A stretch of DNA of 64,000 nt, from the NCBI RefSeq assembly GCF_010686655.1, contig NZ_JAAGVY010000007.1:1-64000 (forward strand). The letters are read 5' to 3'. Both the position numbers and the translations under genes were made by a program. The notes beneath the pieces were generated by a model. The model made no database searches. It saw only the letters and a program-made list of their open reading frames with translations, and had not been told where the DNA came from. Shown here piece by piece: positions 51,480-61,787 of this stretch. This DNA is from Cryomorpha ignava (GTDB taxonomy: Bacteria > Bacteroidota > Bacteroidia > Flavobacteriales_D > Cryomorphaceae). The first letter of the stretch is position 1; each line of letters begins with the position of its first letter.

Positions 51480-54220
51480 GCTATGATCGGTAGTTTAATT
51501 GTGAATTCAGTACCATCATCAATAATCTCTATCGGCTTTTTGAACAGTACTTTATACCGGCTTTGAATATTTTCAATACCAGTCCCAGTGCCTACAGACG
51601 TGTTGGAAAGTGGAGCCTTAATATTCTCGACGATAATTTGCTGTTCCGTATTGTAAATTCTAATTATAAGAGGTTGTGATTGGGAAACAACATTGTGTTT
51701 TATCGCATTTTCTGCTAATAGTTGGAGGGTCAATGCCGGAATGTAAGTCTCTGCTATTTTTTGATCCAACTTATTTTCCAAAATCAGTGCCTCTCCGAAT
51801 CTTTGTTTTTGAAGGTAAATATACTCCTCGAGATTCTCAATTTCGCTCTTAAGAGTTAAAACATGATCATCCTGATTTTCCAGTATTTTTCTGTAAAAAT
51901 GAGAAAGCCTTTGAAGATAATCTTCCGCCACCTTTGGTTTTGTTTCTATCAAATTCATCAGCGTGTTTAAGCTGTTGAATAAGAAGTGCGGGTTCACTTG
52001 GTTTCTAAGCACCGCGAGCTCACTTTCAACCAATTTTTTCTCGCTTAGCCATTTTCGATTCACTCGGCCTAATTGCCATTTTACGCTGGCGTATATTGCT
52101 ATTGCGATAAGTAGAATTACCAATGCGATGAACCACCATTCTTTATAGAAAGGTTTTGCAATTGTGAAAGTGTGTTTTATCGCAGATTCAGGATAGTATT
52201 CAGTTCCAAGTCCGGTCTCAACTTCAAAAGTGTAGGTGCCATAGTTCAAATTGGGGTAAACCGCAGTATTTCCGGAACTATAATTCCAGTCTTCGTCGAT
52301 TCCTGTTAGTTTGTATCTAAACTTTACGTTATCAGGGTTTTGATACCAAATTGCTTCGAATGTGTACGCAATATGATTGATATCAAAGTCTAAATTGGAA
52401 GCTGTAAGTTTTTGGTCATTTAAATTGGTTTTGAATGACTGCAATACTACAAGAGGATAGGAATCAAAATACTCAGGGGTGAATTTATAGAGCGTTTTGC
52501 CCGAAGCGAAGAGAATATTCTTGTTTCCATCAAAGTTGATATTGTTGATGTACTCCCCAGACAAACTTTCAAATACTTGATTGTTTTCAAGGGTAATCAA
52601 TCGATTTTCAACGTAATACTTTAGCCAACCGTTTCCTACAGCGAGAGCGGAATTCCCATACCCTCCGCTTGCCATTATATATCCTTCCGGATCTAAACTC
52701 AGCGAAGTGAATTGGTCTAATTCTCTATTGTATTCAAGCAAATTCTGATTTTTGGTAATAAACCACAGGTTTTTGCTACCATCCTCAGAAATGTGATAAA
52801 TGGTTTCGCCAGCTAAATAGTCCGCGAAAGGAATTCTTAAAAATTTGTTACCCTTCAATTCATATAGTCCGTCACCGTCTGTACCTATCAGAATAGTAGT
52901 GTCATTTGTAAATATGCTGTAAATGTATGGAGCATCTCTTGGTGTGGAGTATTGTTTTACTTTGCCTGACGGTAAAAGGCTCGATACGCCGCTTAGCGTA
53001 GTAAACCAAAGGGTATCATTTCTCAGCGACATGCTTAAAACATTGTTATCAGGAAGTCCTTGAGCAGTATCTATTTTTGAAATCGTATTCTCTTCGAAAT
53101 TGTATTTGTAAATACCGCGGTTGAAAGTTCCTACGAACAAGTCTTTATCAGATGCAGCCATGCTAACAATTACAAGACTATCTTCAAGAACGATTTTTCT
53201 TAACGGAACTCCTGAATTTATATCCCAAATCTGCACATTCCCATTTCCACCGGTAAAAACATACGTTGTGTTTTGTATTAAAGCAGTATTGTTAGATGTC
53301 GTCTCATTTATTGATTTTGAAAATCTCAAATCGGCAATAACCACATGCCCGTTTTCACACAAGGCCATCATTACTCCTTCTTTCAAAACCAGGAAATCAA
53401 TAATATTTGGCCGTTTAATAATTGGGTAGGCATCGAGCGAATCAGAATTGTTTATTTCATGAACTCCATTTTCGGTTAAGGCAAATAAACGGTTTCCATA
53501 TTTCTTGATCTTAGATGCCGTAATCTGTTTTAAACTACGTTTTGTCGGTGATTGATTTTGATCACTCAAGTCTAATTGCACAAGTCCATATCGATATGAT
53601 GCCGCAAAAATCAATGAATCAATATAGATGACAGAAGTGGTTATGGAAATGGGAAAGTTTTCCAGATGCTTTTTATCGCGGGTATCCACTACGTCAACGC
53701 CACGATCTGTTGCAGCAATCAGATTACCGTTCTTGAGAATGACCTGATACACATAATTGTCTGATAGTGAGTTTACTTTCGAGAAGTGGGTTTTATTATT
53801 ACCGTTTAGCAGATAAACCCCTTCCCCAAAGGTTGAAACGACTATTTTATCTCCATATCCATCAATGGATGATATCGCTGAAGAATCAGCCACCGCTAAA
53901 GGATTGCTGACTTCTCGGGTTACAGGATTGAATTTAAAAATAGAACCGTTTTCAGTACCTAGCCAAATTGCAGAATCTATAGCCGCACCGCAGGTTATTA
54001 TTTGTGGAAAGGCGATTAGCTCGGATAGATTTTCATTTGAATATCTTAATAACCCTTGATTAGAACCAATCCAAACGACTCCTTGAAAGTCAGTTATGAG
54101 AAATTTTGAACGCAGGGAGTCGTTGAGATTACGCACCTTGAACTCATGGGTAATGGGCATCCATTGGCAATAGCCGGATAAGCTCAGGAAAAGGAGAATA
54201 AATGTTATTCGAATTTTCAA
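51476..54220 (-). CDS. Propeller-sensor LytS-type histidine kinase
   Basis: A 914-residue kinase: signal peptide 1-18, a large periplasmic double beta-propeller (about 30-590; blades such as GVVWIGSNQGLLRYS and NLWFITKNQNLLEY), a Y_Y_Y-like domain (YKLTGIDEDWNY, LNYGTYTFEVET), one membrane helix (about 690-712), and a His_kinase domain with NPHFLFNSLNTLMNLI carrying the phosphoacceptor histidine. It closely follows, with a 4-bp overlap, a YceI-like gene. The ligand is probably periplasmic. Confidence 0.9.
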   Translation of the reverse strand: MKIRITFILLFLSLSGYCQWMPITHEFKVRNLNDSLRSKFLITDFQGVVWIGSNQGLLRYSNENLSELIAFPQIITCGAAIDSAIWLGTENGSIFKFNPVTREVSNPLAVADSSAISSIDGYGDKIVVSTFGEGVYLLNGNNKTHFSKVNSLSDNYVYQVILKNGNLIAATDRGVDVVDTRDKKHLENFPISITTSVIYIDSLIFAASYRYGLVQLDLSDQNQSPTKRSLKQITASKIKKYGNRLFALTENGVHEINNSDSLDAYPIIKRPNIIDFLVLKEGVMMALCENGHVVIADLRFSKSINETTSNNTALIQNTTYVFTGGNGNVQIWDINSGVPLRKIVLEDSLVIVSMAASDKDLFVGTFNRGIYKYNFEENTISKIDTAQGLPDNNVLSMSLRNDTLWFTTLSGVSSLLPSGKVKQYSTPRDAPYIYSIFTNDTTILIGTDGDGLYELKGNKFLRIPFADYLAGETIYHISEDGSKNLWFITKNQNLLEYNRELDQFTSLSLDPEGYIMASGGYGNSALAVGNGWLKYYVENRLITLENNQVFESLSGEYINNINFDGNKNILFASGKTLYKFTPEYFDSYPLVVLQSFKTNLNDQKLTASNLDFDINHIAYTFEAIWYQNPDNVKFRYKLTGIDEDWNYSSGNTAVYPNLNYGTYTFEVETGLGTEYYPESAIKHTFTIAKPFYKEWWFIALVILLIAIAIYASVKWQLGRVNRKWLSEKKLVESELAVLRNQVNPHFLFNSLNTLMNLIETKPKVAEDYLQRLSHFYRKILENQDDHVLTLKSEIENLEEYIYLQKQRFGEALILENKLDQKIAETYIPALTLQLLAENAIKHNVVSQSQPLIIRIYNTEQQIIVENIKAPLSNTSVGTGTGIENIQSRYKVLFKKPIEIIDDGTEFTIKLPIIA

Positions 54221-54774
54221 TTTTTTGGCGCTAGGTCAGCTTGGATATCCACCTTGATTATTTCGGCAATTTTTTGGAATACTATTCTTGGTATTTCGAT
54301 ATTGTGATCTGCCAATGGTACTGTAAAAGTAGAAATTACCCTTAGTTTCTGTGGAGTAATCCATTCGCAATTGGCCTCAATTATGCGTTCTTTTTTTATT
54401 CCATGAATATTGAGCTGTCCTCGTACAATTATGTCAAAAGCGCCGGTGCGGTAATTTAGGTCATCTAAAATTCTACCTGTGAACGTAGCAGTTTGATATT
54501 TATCTATTTCCATGTAGTTCTCAAAAAAGTGCTCCTGCTGCAAGGCGCTGTTAAAGCCATTGAACTTTGAAATGGGAATGCTCAAGGCAAATTCACCCTT
54601 TGCAGTGTCTATTAGAAATTGAAAGGATTCATTTTCAGCTTTGATTAGTTCCAACGGAGCTTCAGAAACGAAATTTATGCTTCCATTTTCTAATTCAAGA
54701 AGATTTTGCGAATGAACCTCATGGCTTCCAGCACATAATATAAATCCAATAAATAGGCTTGGCAGAAATTTCAT
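54217..54774 (-). CDS. Second YceI-like exported protein, coupled to a kinase
   Basis: A 185-residue protein: signal peptide (about 1-22) and a YceI-type barrel with SINFVSEAPLELIKAEN, ALQQEHFFENYMEIDKY, TATFTGRILDD, GQLNIHGIKKERI and HNIEIPRIVF. It is clearly related to the YceI at 48263 but diverged. Because it overlaps the sensor kinase by 4 bp, it may present a lipid or quinone ligand to that sensor; this is inference. Confidence 0.85.
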   Translation of the reverse strand: MKFLPSLFIGFILCAGSHEVHSQNLLELENGSINFVSEAPLELIKAENESFQFLIDTAKGEFALSIPISKFNGFNSALQQEHFFENYMEIDKYQTATFTGRILDDLNYRTGAFDIIVRGQLNIHGIKKERIIEANCEWITPQKLRVISTFTVPLADHNIEIPRIVFQKIAEIIKVDIQADLAPKN

Positions 54775-54802
54775 ACTCTTTTTGGGGGTAGGTTTGAATC
54801 TA

Positions 54803-54810
54803 TGAAGATA
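54803..54810 (-). promoter_or_regulatory. Candidate -7 box (TATCTTCA) of the YceI-kinase-regulator operon
   Basis: On the minus strand, two mismatches from TAnnTTTG, 28 nt before the ATG, directly after the small gene's terminator. Confidence 0.35.
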
Positions 54811-54842
54811 AAAAAAACCGCTTACAAATAAATGCAGCGGCT
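54811..54842 (-). terminator. Intrinsic terminator of the 56-aa gene
   Basis: On the minus strand AGCCGCT...AGCGGT forms a 7-position stem with one G-T closing pair and a 13-nt loop, followed by TTTTTTT. It lies 26 nt after the stop of the small gene at 54868. Confidence 0.75.
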
Positions 54843-54867
54843 TTTTGATCTTTTTACCCGGAGTATT

Positions 54868-55038
54868 TCAGGACATTCTACGCATACGTATATGCGAACT
54901 CACCTTAATTACATCCAGTGCGTTTTGATAAATTGTACAATTTAGCCGGATTATTTCACCGAGCAATTCTTCTTCAGGAGTTTGCAAAAGAAGCTTAAAA
55001 TGGCTTCTTTTCAAACCCTCCGGACATTTCTCTTTCAT
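54868..55038 (-). CDS. 56-aa small protein with its own terminator
   Basis: ATG 55038 to TGA 54868, 56 codons, in the gap between SusD and YceI-2. The protein starts MKEKCPEGLKRSHFKLLLQ and continues TPEEELLGEIIRLNCTIYQN, then a basic end SSHIRMRRMS. It is mostly helical, soluble and basic at the C-terminus, with two cysteines. I do not recognise it. Support: bracketed by an intrinsic terminator on each side (SusD's upstream, its own downstream), so the 260-bp interval is an independent transcription unit. Confidence 0.6.
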   Translation of the reverse strand: MKEKCPEGLKRSHFKLLLQTPEEELLGEIIRLNCTIYQNALDVIKVSSHIRMRRMS

Positions 55039-55111
55039 AGCAGAATGTTCTTGGATAATAGACTTAATTAAACCTGTTTATTAGGAAAAAGGTTACATGT
55101 TTAATATACAA

Positions 55112-55151
55112 AAAGGCAAAAAAAAACCCTTCCCGGATTGCGGGAAGGGTT
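55112..55151 (-). terminator. Strong intrinsic terminator of the SusCD operon
   Basis: AACCCTTCCCG-caatc-CGGGAAGGGTT (minus strand) followed by TTTTTTTTT, 27 nt after the SusD stop. Confidence 0.92.
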
Positions 55152-55177
55152 CATTGATGTAAAATTAAATTTAGATA

Positions 55178-56584
55178 TTAATTAACATCCCAATAAACTG
55201 GTAGAAGGATATTTCCTACCACAATGGCGTTTGGATTATATAAACGCTCGCTTTGAGGAGTCGGTAGTCGTTTTGGAATACCAGGATTAACAGCGTTAGG
55301 ATTAGGGTTCAGTGAAGGAATGTCAGTTCGACGTTGATCAGCATAAACCTCAATTTGGATAAACATAGCAATATACTTTTGAGTCATGATTTTCTCAAGT
55401 GTTATTGACCCGGCATCCTCGCTAGCGAAAGCATCAACAAAATCTGCAGGTGCAGCTGCGCCTGTTACTTGCTCAACCGAGGCGATAACTGCCTCATTTA
55501 AAGCAGTTGCTGCATCTCCAGCGCTACCACCTCCGCGCAGCAGAGCTTCGGCCTCCAAAAATTTGGCCTCTACATAACTTACCAAGGGTAGTGGAGCAGA
55601 TGGTGTTGAGTAATATGACCCAACGTAAGAAGTGCCTGTTATTGTTGGGTCATCAAAAGGTGTTCCGCTAAAACCACCGTCACCGTCTTCGGCAACAAAG
55701 AAAGGCAATCTTGGATCATCATTATCAACTAACAAGTTTACAAATGACTCGCTTACGGAATAGTAACCTTGTCTGTTAGATTGAAATGCATCCCATTGAT
55801 TTGCTGCATTACCGCCGAAAAAGGCCATAAATGCATCGGTAGCAGAACTAGTCACCCCGCTACTTGTAAGGTGAGCCAAAACATCAGCAGCAGAACCGGC
55901 AGGGTCACGCTCACTTAGTCTATTGGCATATCTTGCCTTTAGTATGTAAGCTGTAACAATCCAATTGTCTACGTTTCCACCAAAGATCAAATCGTCAGCT
56001 CCAGGAACGAACGCGTTATCTGCAAGTGGCCTTTGTAGATCAGCTATAGCGTTATCTAAAAGAACTTGTATCTTACCAAGTATAACCTCCTGAGATTCAA
56101 ATTGTGGCTGAAGGTCTACTTCTAGTCCAAGACCTCCTTCATCAAAAGGAACAGCTCCCCAAAGATCTGTTGCAAGACCAATGTTTAGTGCCATAATTAC
56201 CTTAGCAATTCCAGCGTAATATGGACCTTCTGCACCATAGTCAGAAATTATGTTTCTGCAATCCACAACTGAACCTGCCCAAATAACTTCCCACTCATTT
56301 TCATTCGTGACTTCCGTTACATTGTACTGAGCAATTTCAGTTGATTGTGAACCTTCTTCAGTACCAGCTATTTGTTGGGCAAAAACTAAACTCTGACGTG
56401 TTAGCTGTCCAGAGTACGTTGCAAAAGTTGCAACTTGCACATTCGAAAGCAAAAGTTCTGGCGTTACTTCGGCCGGATCATTTGGCGATACGATATCATC
56501 TTCTAAGTAGCCATCACAAGAAGTTATACCCCAAGCGAAGACCACCATTATCGATAATTTAAATATTGATTTTAGAGTTTTCAT
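55178..56584 (-). CDS. SusD/RagB-family (SusD-like_2) lipoprotein
   Basis: A 468-residue lipoprotein (lipobox ITSC, C23). The helical TPR-type SusD fold is suggested by LARYANRLSE-like KARYANRLSE, VEAKFLEAEALLRGG and IMTQKYIAMFIQIEVYADQRR. It caps the SusC channel outside the cell and captures the substrate. It is 18 nt after SusC. No CAZyme or peptidase is adjacent, so the substrate class (glycan or peptide) is open. Confidence 0.92.
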   Translation of the reverse strand: MKTLKSIFKLSIMVVFAWGITSCDGYLEDDIVSPNDPAEVTPELLLSNVQVATFATYSGQLTRQSLVFAQQIAGTEEGSQSTEIAQYNVTEVTNENEWEVIWAGSVVDCRNIISDYGAEGPYYAGIAKVIMALNIGLATDLWGAVPFDEGGLGLEVDLQPQFESQEVILGKIQVLLDNAIADLQRPLADNAFVPGADDLIFGGNVDNWIVTAYILKARYANRLSERDPAGSAADVLAHLTSSGVTSSATDAFMAFFGGNAANQWDAFQSNRQGYYSVSESFVNLLVDNDDPRLPFFVAEDGDGGFSGTPFDDPTITGTSYVGSYYSTPSAPLPLVSYVEAKFLEAEALLRGGGSAGDAATALNEAVIASVEQVTGAAAPADFVDAFASEDAGSITLEKIMTQKYIAMFIQIEVYADQRRTDIPSLNPNPNAVNPGIPKRLPTPQSERLYNPNAIVVGNILLPVYWDVN

Positions 56585-56602
56585 AGTTTGATTGTTCTTG
56601 TG

Positions 56603-59600
56603 TTAAAATGAGAATGATACACCAAGTATGAACGATTTGGCACCAGGATTATTAAAATAATCAAACCCGTTAAGGTTTGAACCTGCACCTGTCAAACTTG
56701 TTTCAGGGTCAACGCCCTTATAGTCAGTAATTAGCAAAAGGTTTCTTGATGTGAAAGTGAAGTCTAAATGACTAATTTTCGCTGTCTCACCGAATCTTAA
56801 ACGATACGAAAGGGAAAGATCTCGTAATCGAATCCAATCTACTGTTTCAACAAACTCTTCAGCAGCACCGCCGGCATCGCCAACTACAGCTTTGAAGTAA
56901 GTATTTGCACTTATCTCAACAGTGTTCACTTCTCCAGATTCTGTTACACCTTCTACAACGTACATTCTTTCACGATCTTCTGAATCTCCAGATCGTCCAA
57001 GGTTGTTTAGTCTGGCATAGGTACCGTTCCAGATATCACCGCCTTTGCGGAAATCAAAAAGGAAGGACAAAGTCAGATCTTTGTATGTAAAGGTATTCCT
57101 AACACCAGCAGTCCAATCTGGAATCCAGCTCCCAATATTTCCGGTTTGCGGATCCAGGATTGGAATTCCGTTCTCTCCAATGATAACATTTCCGCCACTA
57201 TCTCTTTTCCATCGGGTTCCATAAAATACCCCGATTGGTTCACCAACAATGGCGAATGAACCAATTGATGCAAACGCTGCTTCCAGATTTACTTCCTCAA
57301 CTCCGTCAGAAAGCTTAGTTACTTCATTTTTATTAGTTGCCCAGTTGATGTCAACACTCCAAGTGAAGTCTTGCTTTCTAATTGGGTTAATTCCTAACTG
57401 GACTTCAAATCCTTGATTTACCATTTCAGCTGCATTGGTGTATTGACTTGCGTAGCCAGAGCTTTGAGCTAGTGGTCTAAACAAGAGTACATCAGATGAT
57501 TTCTGATTGTAATAGGTGAAATCTAGAGATACTAAATCATCCAAAAAGTTTAAGGTAAGACCAACTTCATTACCAGTGAGTATCTCAGGTTTTAATTCCG
57601 GATTTCCAAGATCGTCTGATATTCCATATCCATTGACATCCCCATAAGGAAACGTCAAACCATTCGTGAATCCATCAGTATAAGTGGGAGTGTTATAGTA
57701 TGTGCGTGTATTATATGGCGAAGCAGGAATACCCACTTGAGCAAATGAATACCGAACTTTACCAAACGAAAGCCAGTCAGGTTTTGAATCCCATATCTCT
57801 GTGAAAACGATGGAAGTACTAACCGAAGGATAGAAAAAATTGTTGTTATCTAATTCAAAAGATGACGCCCACTCATTTCTTCCAGTTAAGGTAAGGTAAA
57901 ACCAACGATCATATTCAAACTCTACATTTCCAAAGAAGGCAAATGTTCTTAGGTTTTCGGTGAATTGTGAAGAGTATAAATCTGAAGTATTCGCCAGATT
58001 GTAAAAGTTCGGTATAGACATAATTCGACCTCTCGCGAAGACATCATCAAAATTATTCATAGTGAAGTTGTGTCCAACCTGAGCGGTTATATTCATCTTT
58101 TCAGTGAGCGATTTAGTATAACTCAGTATAAAGTCACCGTAAACTTGAGAACTTGTCAAGCGGTTTTCATTAATCTGACCAACTTGTCCGATATCATCGT
58201 TGTTTGAAGAAACTGCAAATATTTGAGTTCTTTCATCAGAGTATGAATCAATTCCAATACGGTAAGTTGCATTCCAGTTTTCTGCGAAATCCCATTTCAC
58301 AAAGAAGTTACCGATCATTCTGTTTACGTCAGATGTAAAAGGATTTTCATAAACTGAATAAAGCGGATTGTCATAAGCGAAGAAATAAGAATTGTTATAG
58401 CCTAAGTTTGGAGTTCGGTAGTTCCGAACATCAAAATTGATAGGCATTCTGAACAACCCTAAACTTACACCTGATAAATTACTCCCATTTTGAGCCATGG
58501 TGCTGCTAGACTTTATGTAGTTAGCAGTTCCACCGAAAGAAAGCTTGTCAGTAAGATTCAAATCGGCAGTTAGGCGTACAGATGTTCTGTCAAAGTTGGT
58601 GTTGGGCACCATTCCTTCTGTTCTCGTATCTCCAATAGAAAGGCGTACAGCTGCGTTTTTAGAACCGCCAGATACTTCGACATTGTTATTAAAAGAGACA
58701 CCGGTTTGGTAAAAGTTTTCAATATTGTCATAAGTTTCTAAGTCAAGGCTTGCAGCCGTAGGACCCCAGCTTCCCGATGTCCCGTATCCAATATCATCAT
58801 TCGAAATGAAATAGGGAGCATTATCAAAACGCTCATCCGGTCCTGGATCTGCTGGTGGAGTGTAATTTCCGCCATTTCCTGAGACATATGTGTCTTGGAA
58901 GTCAGGAAGTTTGTTTACGGTAGTTAGTTCAACAGAACTTGAAACTCTAACACCAACTCCTTTACCCATCTTTCCTCTTTTGGTAGTGTAAATAATCGCT
59001 CCATTACCAGCTCTGGCTCCGTAAAGGGCTGCTGCAGCTGGTCCTTTCAAAATTGTTACCGACTCAACGTCATTCGGATTTATATCTATAGCTCTATTCG
59101 AGTTATTTACACCTTGTAGGTTGGAGTTGAAAGGGTAGTCTCTCGGTGAAGACTGTGTAGTGCTGTTGTCGATTGGAACACCATCAACAACAATTAGAGG
59201 TTGATTTTCACCAGTAAAAGAAGATGGGCCACGAATTAGTATTTTACTTGAAGCACCTGGTGTACCACCCGAACCTGTAACCTGGATTCCTGGAGCCTTC
59301 GCTGCCAAACCCTGAATTACATTTTGTTCTCCGGAACGACTCAATTCTTCACCGCTAACATCACTTACAGCATATCCAAGCGCTCGTTTTTCCCTCGAAA
59401 TACCAAGAGCAGTAACAACAAACTCATCGAGATCAACTCCAGTTAACAATGAAACATTGTATACATTGGATTCTCCAATGTTAACCTTTTTGTCAGTCAT
59501 ACCAATGAAACTAATGACGAGCGTTTTGCCGACTTCGGTTTCAATGCTATACTTTCCATTAATGTCGGAGACGACTCCGGTGGTGGTACCTTCAATGACT

Positions 59601-59731
59601 ACAGTTGCTCCAGGCAAGGACTCTCCCGAATCTTCTGAAGTAACAGTACCTGTTACGGTTTTTGACTGCCCAAAGAGCCAAGCTGATGATATTATCATCA
59701 GACCTGTGAGCAGCATTTTGCTAATTTTCAT
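56603..59731 (-). CDS. SusC/RagA-family TonB-linked outer-membrane protein
   Basis: A 1042-residue transporter: signal peptide (1-21), CarboxypepD_reg-like domain (VTGTVTSEDSGESLPGATV), the SusC signature LDEFVVTALGISREKRALGY, plug with GVPIDNS, SVTILKGPAAAALYGARAGNG and YTTKRG, then a large barrel ending FSF. It imports oligomers through the outer membrane with SusD. It opens the two-gene operon. Its promoter is not obvious in the AT-rich 257-bp upstream gap. Confidence 0.95.
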   Translation of the reverse strand: MKISKMLLTGLMIISSAWLFGQSKTVTGTVTSEDSGESLPGATVVIEGTTTGVVSDINGKYSIETEVGKTLVISFIGMTDKKVNIGESNVYNVSLLTGVDLDEFVVTALGISREKRALGYAVSDVSGEELSRSGEQNVIQGLAAKAPGIQVTGSGGTPGASSKILIRGPSSFTGENQPLIVVDGVPIDNSTTQSSPRDYPFNSNLQGVNNSNRAIDINPNDVESVTILKGPAAAALYGARAGNGAIIYTTKRGKMGKGVGVRVSSSVELTTVNKLPDFQDTYVSGNGGNYTPPADPGPDERFDNAPYFISNDDIGYGTSGSWGPTAASLDLETYDNIENFYQTGVSFNNNVEVSGGSKNAAVRLSIGDTRTEGMVPNTNFDRTSVRLTADLNLTDKLSFGGTANYIKSSSTMAQNGSNLSGVSLGLFRMPINFDVRNYRTPNLGYNNSYFFAYDNPLYSVYENPFTSDVNRMIGNFFVKWDFAENWNATYRIGIDSYSDERTQIFAVSSNNDDIGQVGQINENRLTSSQVYGDFILSYTKSLTEKMNITAQVGHNFTMNNFDDVFARGRIMSIPNFYNLANTSDLYSSQFTENLRTFAFFGNVEFEYDRWFYLTLTGRNEWASSFELDNNNFFYPSVSTSIVFTEIWDSKPDWLSFGKVRYSFAQVGIPASPYNTRTYYNTPTYTDGFTNGLTFPYGDVNGYGISDDLGNPELKPEILTGNEVGLTLNFLDDLVSLDFTYYNQKSSDVLLFRPLAQSSGYASQYTNAAEMVNQGFEVQLGINPIRKQDFTWSVDINWATNKNEVTKLSDGVEEVNLEAAFASIGSFAIVGEPIGVFYGTRWKRDSGGNVIIGENGIPILDPQTGNIGSWIPDWTAGVRNTFTYKDLTLSFLFDFRKGGDIWNGTYARLNNLGRSGDSEDRERMYVVEGVTESGEVNTVEISANTYFKAVVGDAGGAAEEFVETVDWIRLRDLSLSYRLRFGETAKISHLDFTFTSRNLLLITDYKGVDPETSLTGAGSNLNGFDYFNNPGAKSFILGVSFSF

Positions 59732-59930
59732 AGGCTAATTTTTTGGTGGATTTAGTGTTAATTTAGTCATCTGCACGCTTGCCGATGGAGTTAATTTAGC
59801 GTGAATGTAGAAATTATTAGGACAAATTAACACGAACTACCAAAAAAAATTAATTTTTGATTACAAATACTTAACAATGGAGTGCCTTAACTCATTTAGT
59901 ATGAATGCATACGTTTGATAAAGGATAGTC

Positions 59931-59962
59931 TAAAAAAAATGCCCCGCATTTGCGGGGCATTT
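59931..59962 (-). terminator. Intrinsic terminator of groL
   Basis: AAATGCCCCGCA-aa-TGCGGGGCATTT stem with an eight-base T-run on the minus strand, 26 nt after the groL stop. Confidence 0.92.
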
Positions 59963-59988
59963 CAAAATTTGGAAAAAAAATGATGATC

Positions 59989-61635
59989 TTACATCATTCC
60001 GGGCATTCCTCCGCCCATTCCTCCCATGCCACCCATTCCGGCAGGAGAAGAGCCTTCTTCTTCAATGTCTGATATTACACATTCAGTAGTCAGCAACATT
60101 CCGGCAATTGATCCGGCGTTTTCAAGAGCTACACGTGCAACTTTGGTAGGATCGATTACTCCGGCAGCCAATAGGTTTTCAAACACATCGGTGCGGGCAT
60201 TGTACCCAAAGTCATCTTTTCCATCGCGCACTTTCTGCACTACTACAGAGCCTTCGCCTCCGGCATTGGCTACGATTTGACGAAGCGGCTCTTCAAGCGC
60301 ACGTCGCACAATCTGAATACCTGTGTTTTCGTCTTCATTCTCGCCAGTTAAATCTTTAAGACTTGCCAAAGCGCGAATGTACGCAACACCACCACCGGGA
60401 ATAATTCCTTCCTCTACTGCTGCGCGAGTTGCATGAAGTGCATCGTCCACACGGTCTTTCTTCTCTTTCATCTCTACTTCCGTGGCAGCACCTACATATA
60501 GTACAGCTACACCACCGGCAAGTTTTGCAAGACGCTCTTGAAGTTTTTCCTTATCGTAGTCAGATGTTGTTGACTCAATTTGAGCTTTAATCTGATTTAC
60601 ACGTCCTTCAATGGCCGATTTTTCGCCTGCACCATTTACCAGAGTGGTATTGTCTTTATCAATAGATATTTTTTCGCAAGTACCAAGATCTTCAAGGGTA
60701 GCATCTTCCAGTTTGCGTCCTTGCTCTTCTGAAATTACATTACCACCGGTAAGAACGGCCAGATCTTCGAGCATTGCTTTTCTTCTATCTCCAAAGCCGG
60801 GCGCTTTAACTGCAGCAATTTTAAGCGATCCGCGTATTTTGTTTACCACAAGGGTAGCAAGAGCTTCGCCTTCTACATCTTCCGAAATAATTAGAAGCGG
60901 ACGACCAGTCTGTGCTGCTTTTTCCAATACGGGAAGAAGGTCTTTCATATTAGAAATCTTCTTGTCGTATATAAGGATGTACGGATTCTCAAGCTCTGCA
61001 ACCATCTTTTCAGTATTGGTTACAAAGTACGGAGAAAGGTAACCGCGGTCAAACTGCATACCTTCTACAATATCAACGTAGGTTTCAGTTCCTTTGGCTT
61101 CTTCAACGGTTATTACACCTTCTTTTTTTACTTTGGCCATAGCCTCAGCAATCAGTTTACCAATGGTGTTGTCGTTGTTTGCAGAAATAGTGGCAACCTG
61201 CTCAATTTTTGAGTTATCATCGCCTACTTCACTCGATATTTTGTGGAGATTTTTAACTACGGCTCCAACAGCTTTGTCTATTCCACGTTTTAAATCCATT
61301 GGGTTTGCACCTGCAGCTACGTTTTTCAAACCAGTAGTTACCATAGCTTGCGCCAATACGGTAGCTGTGGTCGTTCCATCACCGGCCATGTCGGCAGTTT
61401 TAGAAGCAACTTCTTTTACCATTTGAGCACCCATGTTTTCAATCGGGTCTTTAAGCTCAATTTCTTTAGCTACCGTAACACCATCTTTGGTTATCATAGG
61501 TGCGCCAAATTTTTTGTCAATAATTACATTTCGACCTTTTGGTCCCAATGTTACTTTTACAGCGTCAGCTAATGCATCAACTCCCTTTTTCAGTTTGTCG
61601 CGTGCAGCAACGTCAAATGTTATTTTCTTAGACAT
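59989..61635 (-). CDS. groL: 60-kDa chaperonin GroEL
   Basis: 548 residues, full length. Apical, intermediate and equatorial signatures: [74 protein letters not shown], and the GGM repeat tail ending MPGMM. Folds cytosolic proteins with GroES. It is 279 nt downstream of groS, an unusually long gap for this pair. Confidence 0.97.
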   Translation of the reverse strand: MSKKITFDVAARDKLKKGVDALADAVKVTLGPKGRNVIIDKKFGAPMITKDGVTVAKEIELKDPIENMGAQMVKEVASKTADMAGDGTTTATVLAQAMVTTGLKNVAAGANPMDLKRGIDKAVGAVVKNLHKISSEVGDDNSKIEQVATISANNDNTIGKLIAEAMAKVKKEGVITVEEAKGTETYVDIVEGMQFDRGYLSPYFVTNTEKMVAELENPYILIYDKKISNMKDLLPVLEKAAQTGRPLLIISEDVEGEALATLVVNKIRGSLKIAAVKAPGFGDRRKAMLEDLAVLTGGNVISEEQGRKLEDATLEDLGTCEKISIDKDNTTLVNGAGEKSAIEGRVNQIKAQIESTTSDYDKEKLQERLAKLAGGVAVLYVGAATEVEMKEKKDRVDDALHATRAAVEEGIIPGGGVAYIRALASLKDLTGENEDENTGIQIVRRALEEPLRQIVANAGGEGSVVVQKVRDGKDDFGYNARTDVFENLLAAGVIDPTKVARVALENAGSIAGMLLTTECVISDIEEEGSSPAGMGGMGGMGGGMPGMM

Positions 61636-61719
61636 ATTATTTACTTTTTATAATGTGTTTGTTATTGTTGTCTTTTTGATGGGAAATTTAATTCTATTTA
61701 TACGATCCAGTTTCTGGAT

Positions 61720-61787
61720 TAAAAAGTTCAATTTCCTATTTAATAGACTCTATGAGAGATTTGTATGTCTGAGCTAAAAAGTTCAAT
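61720..61787. repeat. 13-bp direct repeats in the groS-groL gap
   Basis: TAAAAAGTTCAAT occurs at 61720-61732 and 61775-61787 (period 55), and ATCCAG-ttt-CTGGAT forms a small hairpin at 61705-61719. The 279-nt gap has no convincing ORF. It may be a long intercistronic leader with control signals. Confidence 0.5.
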
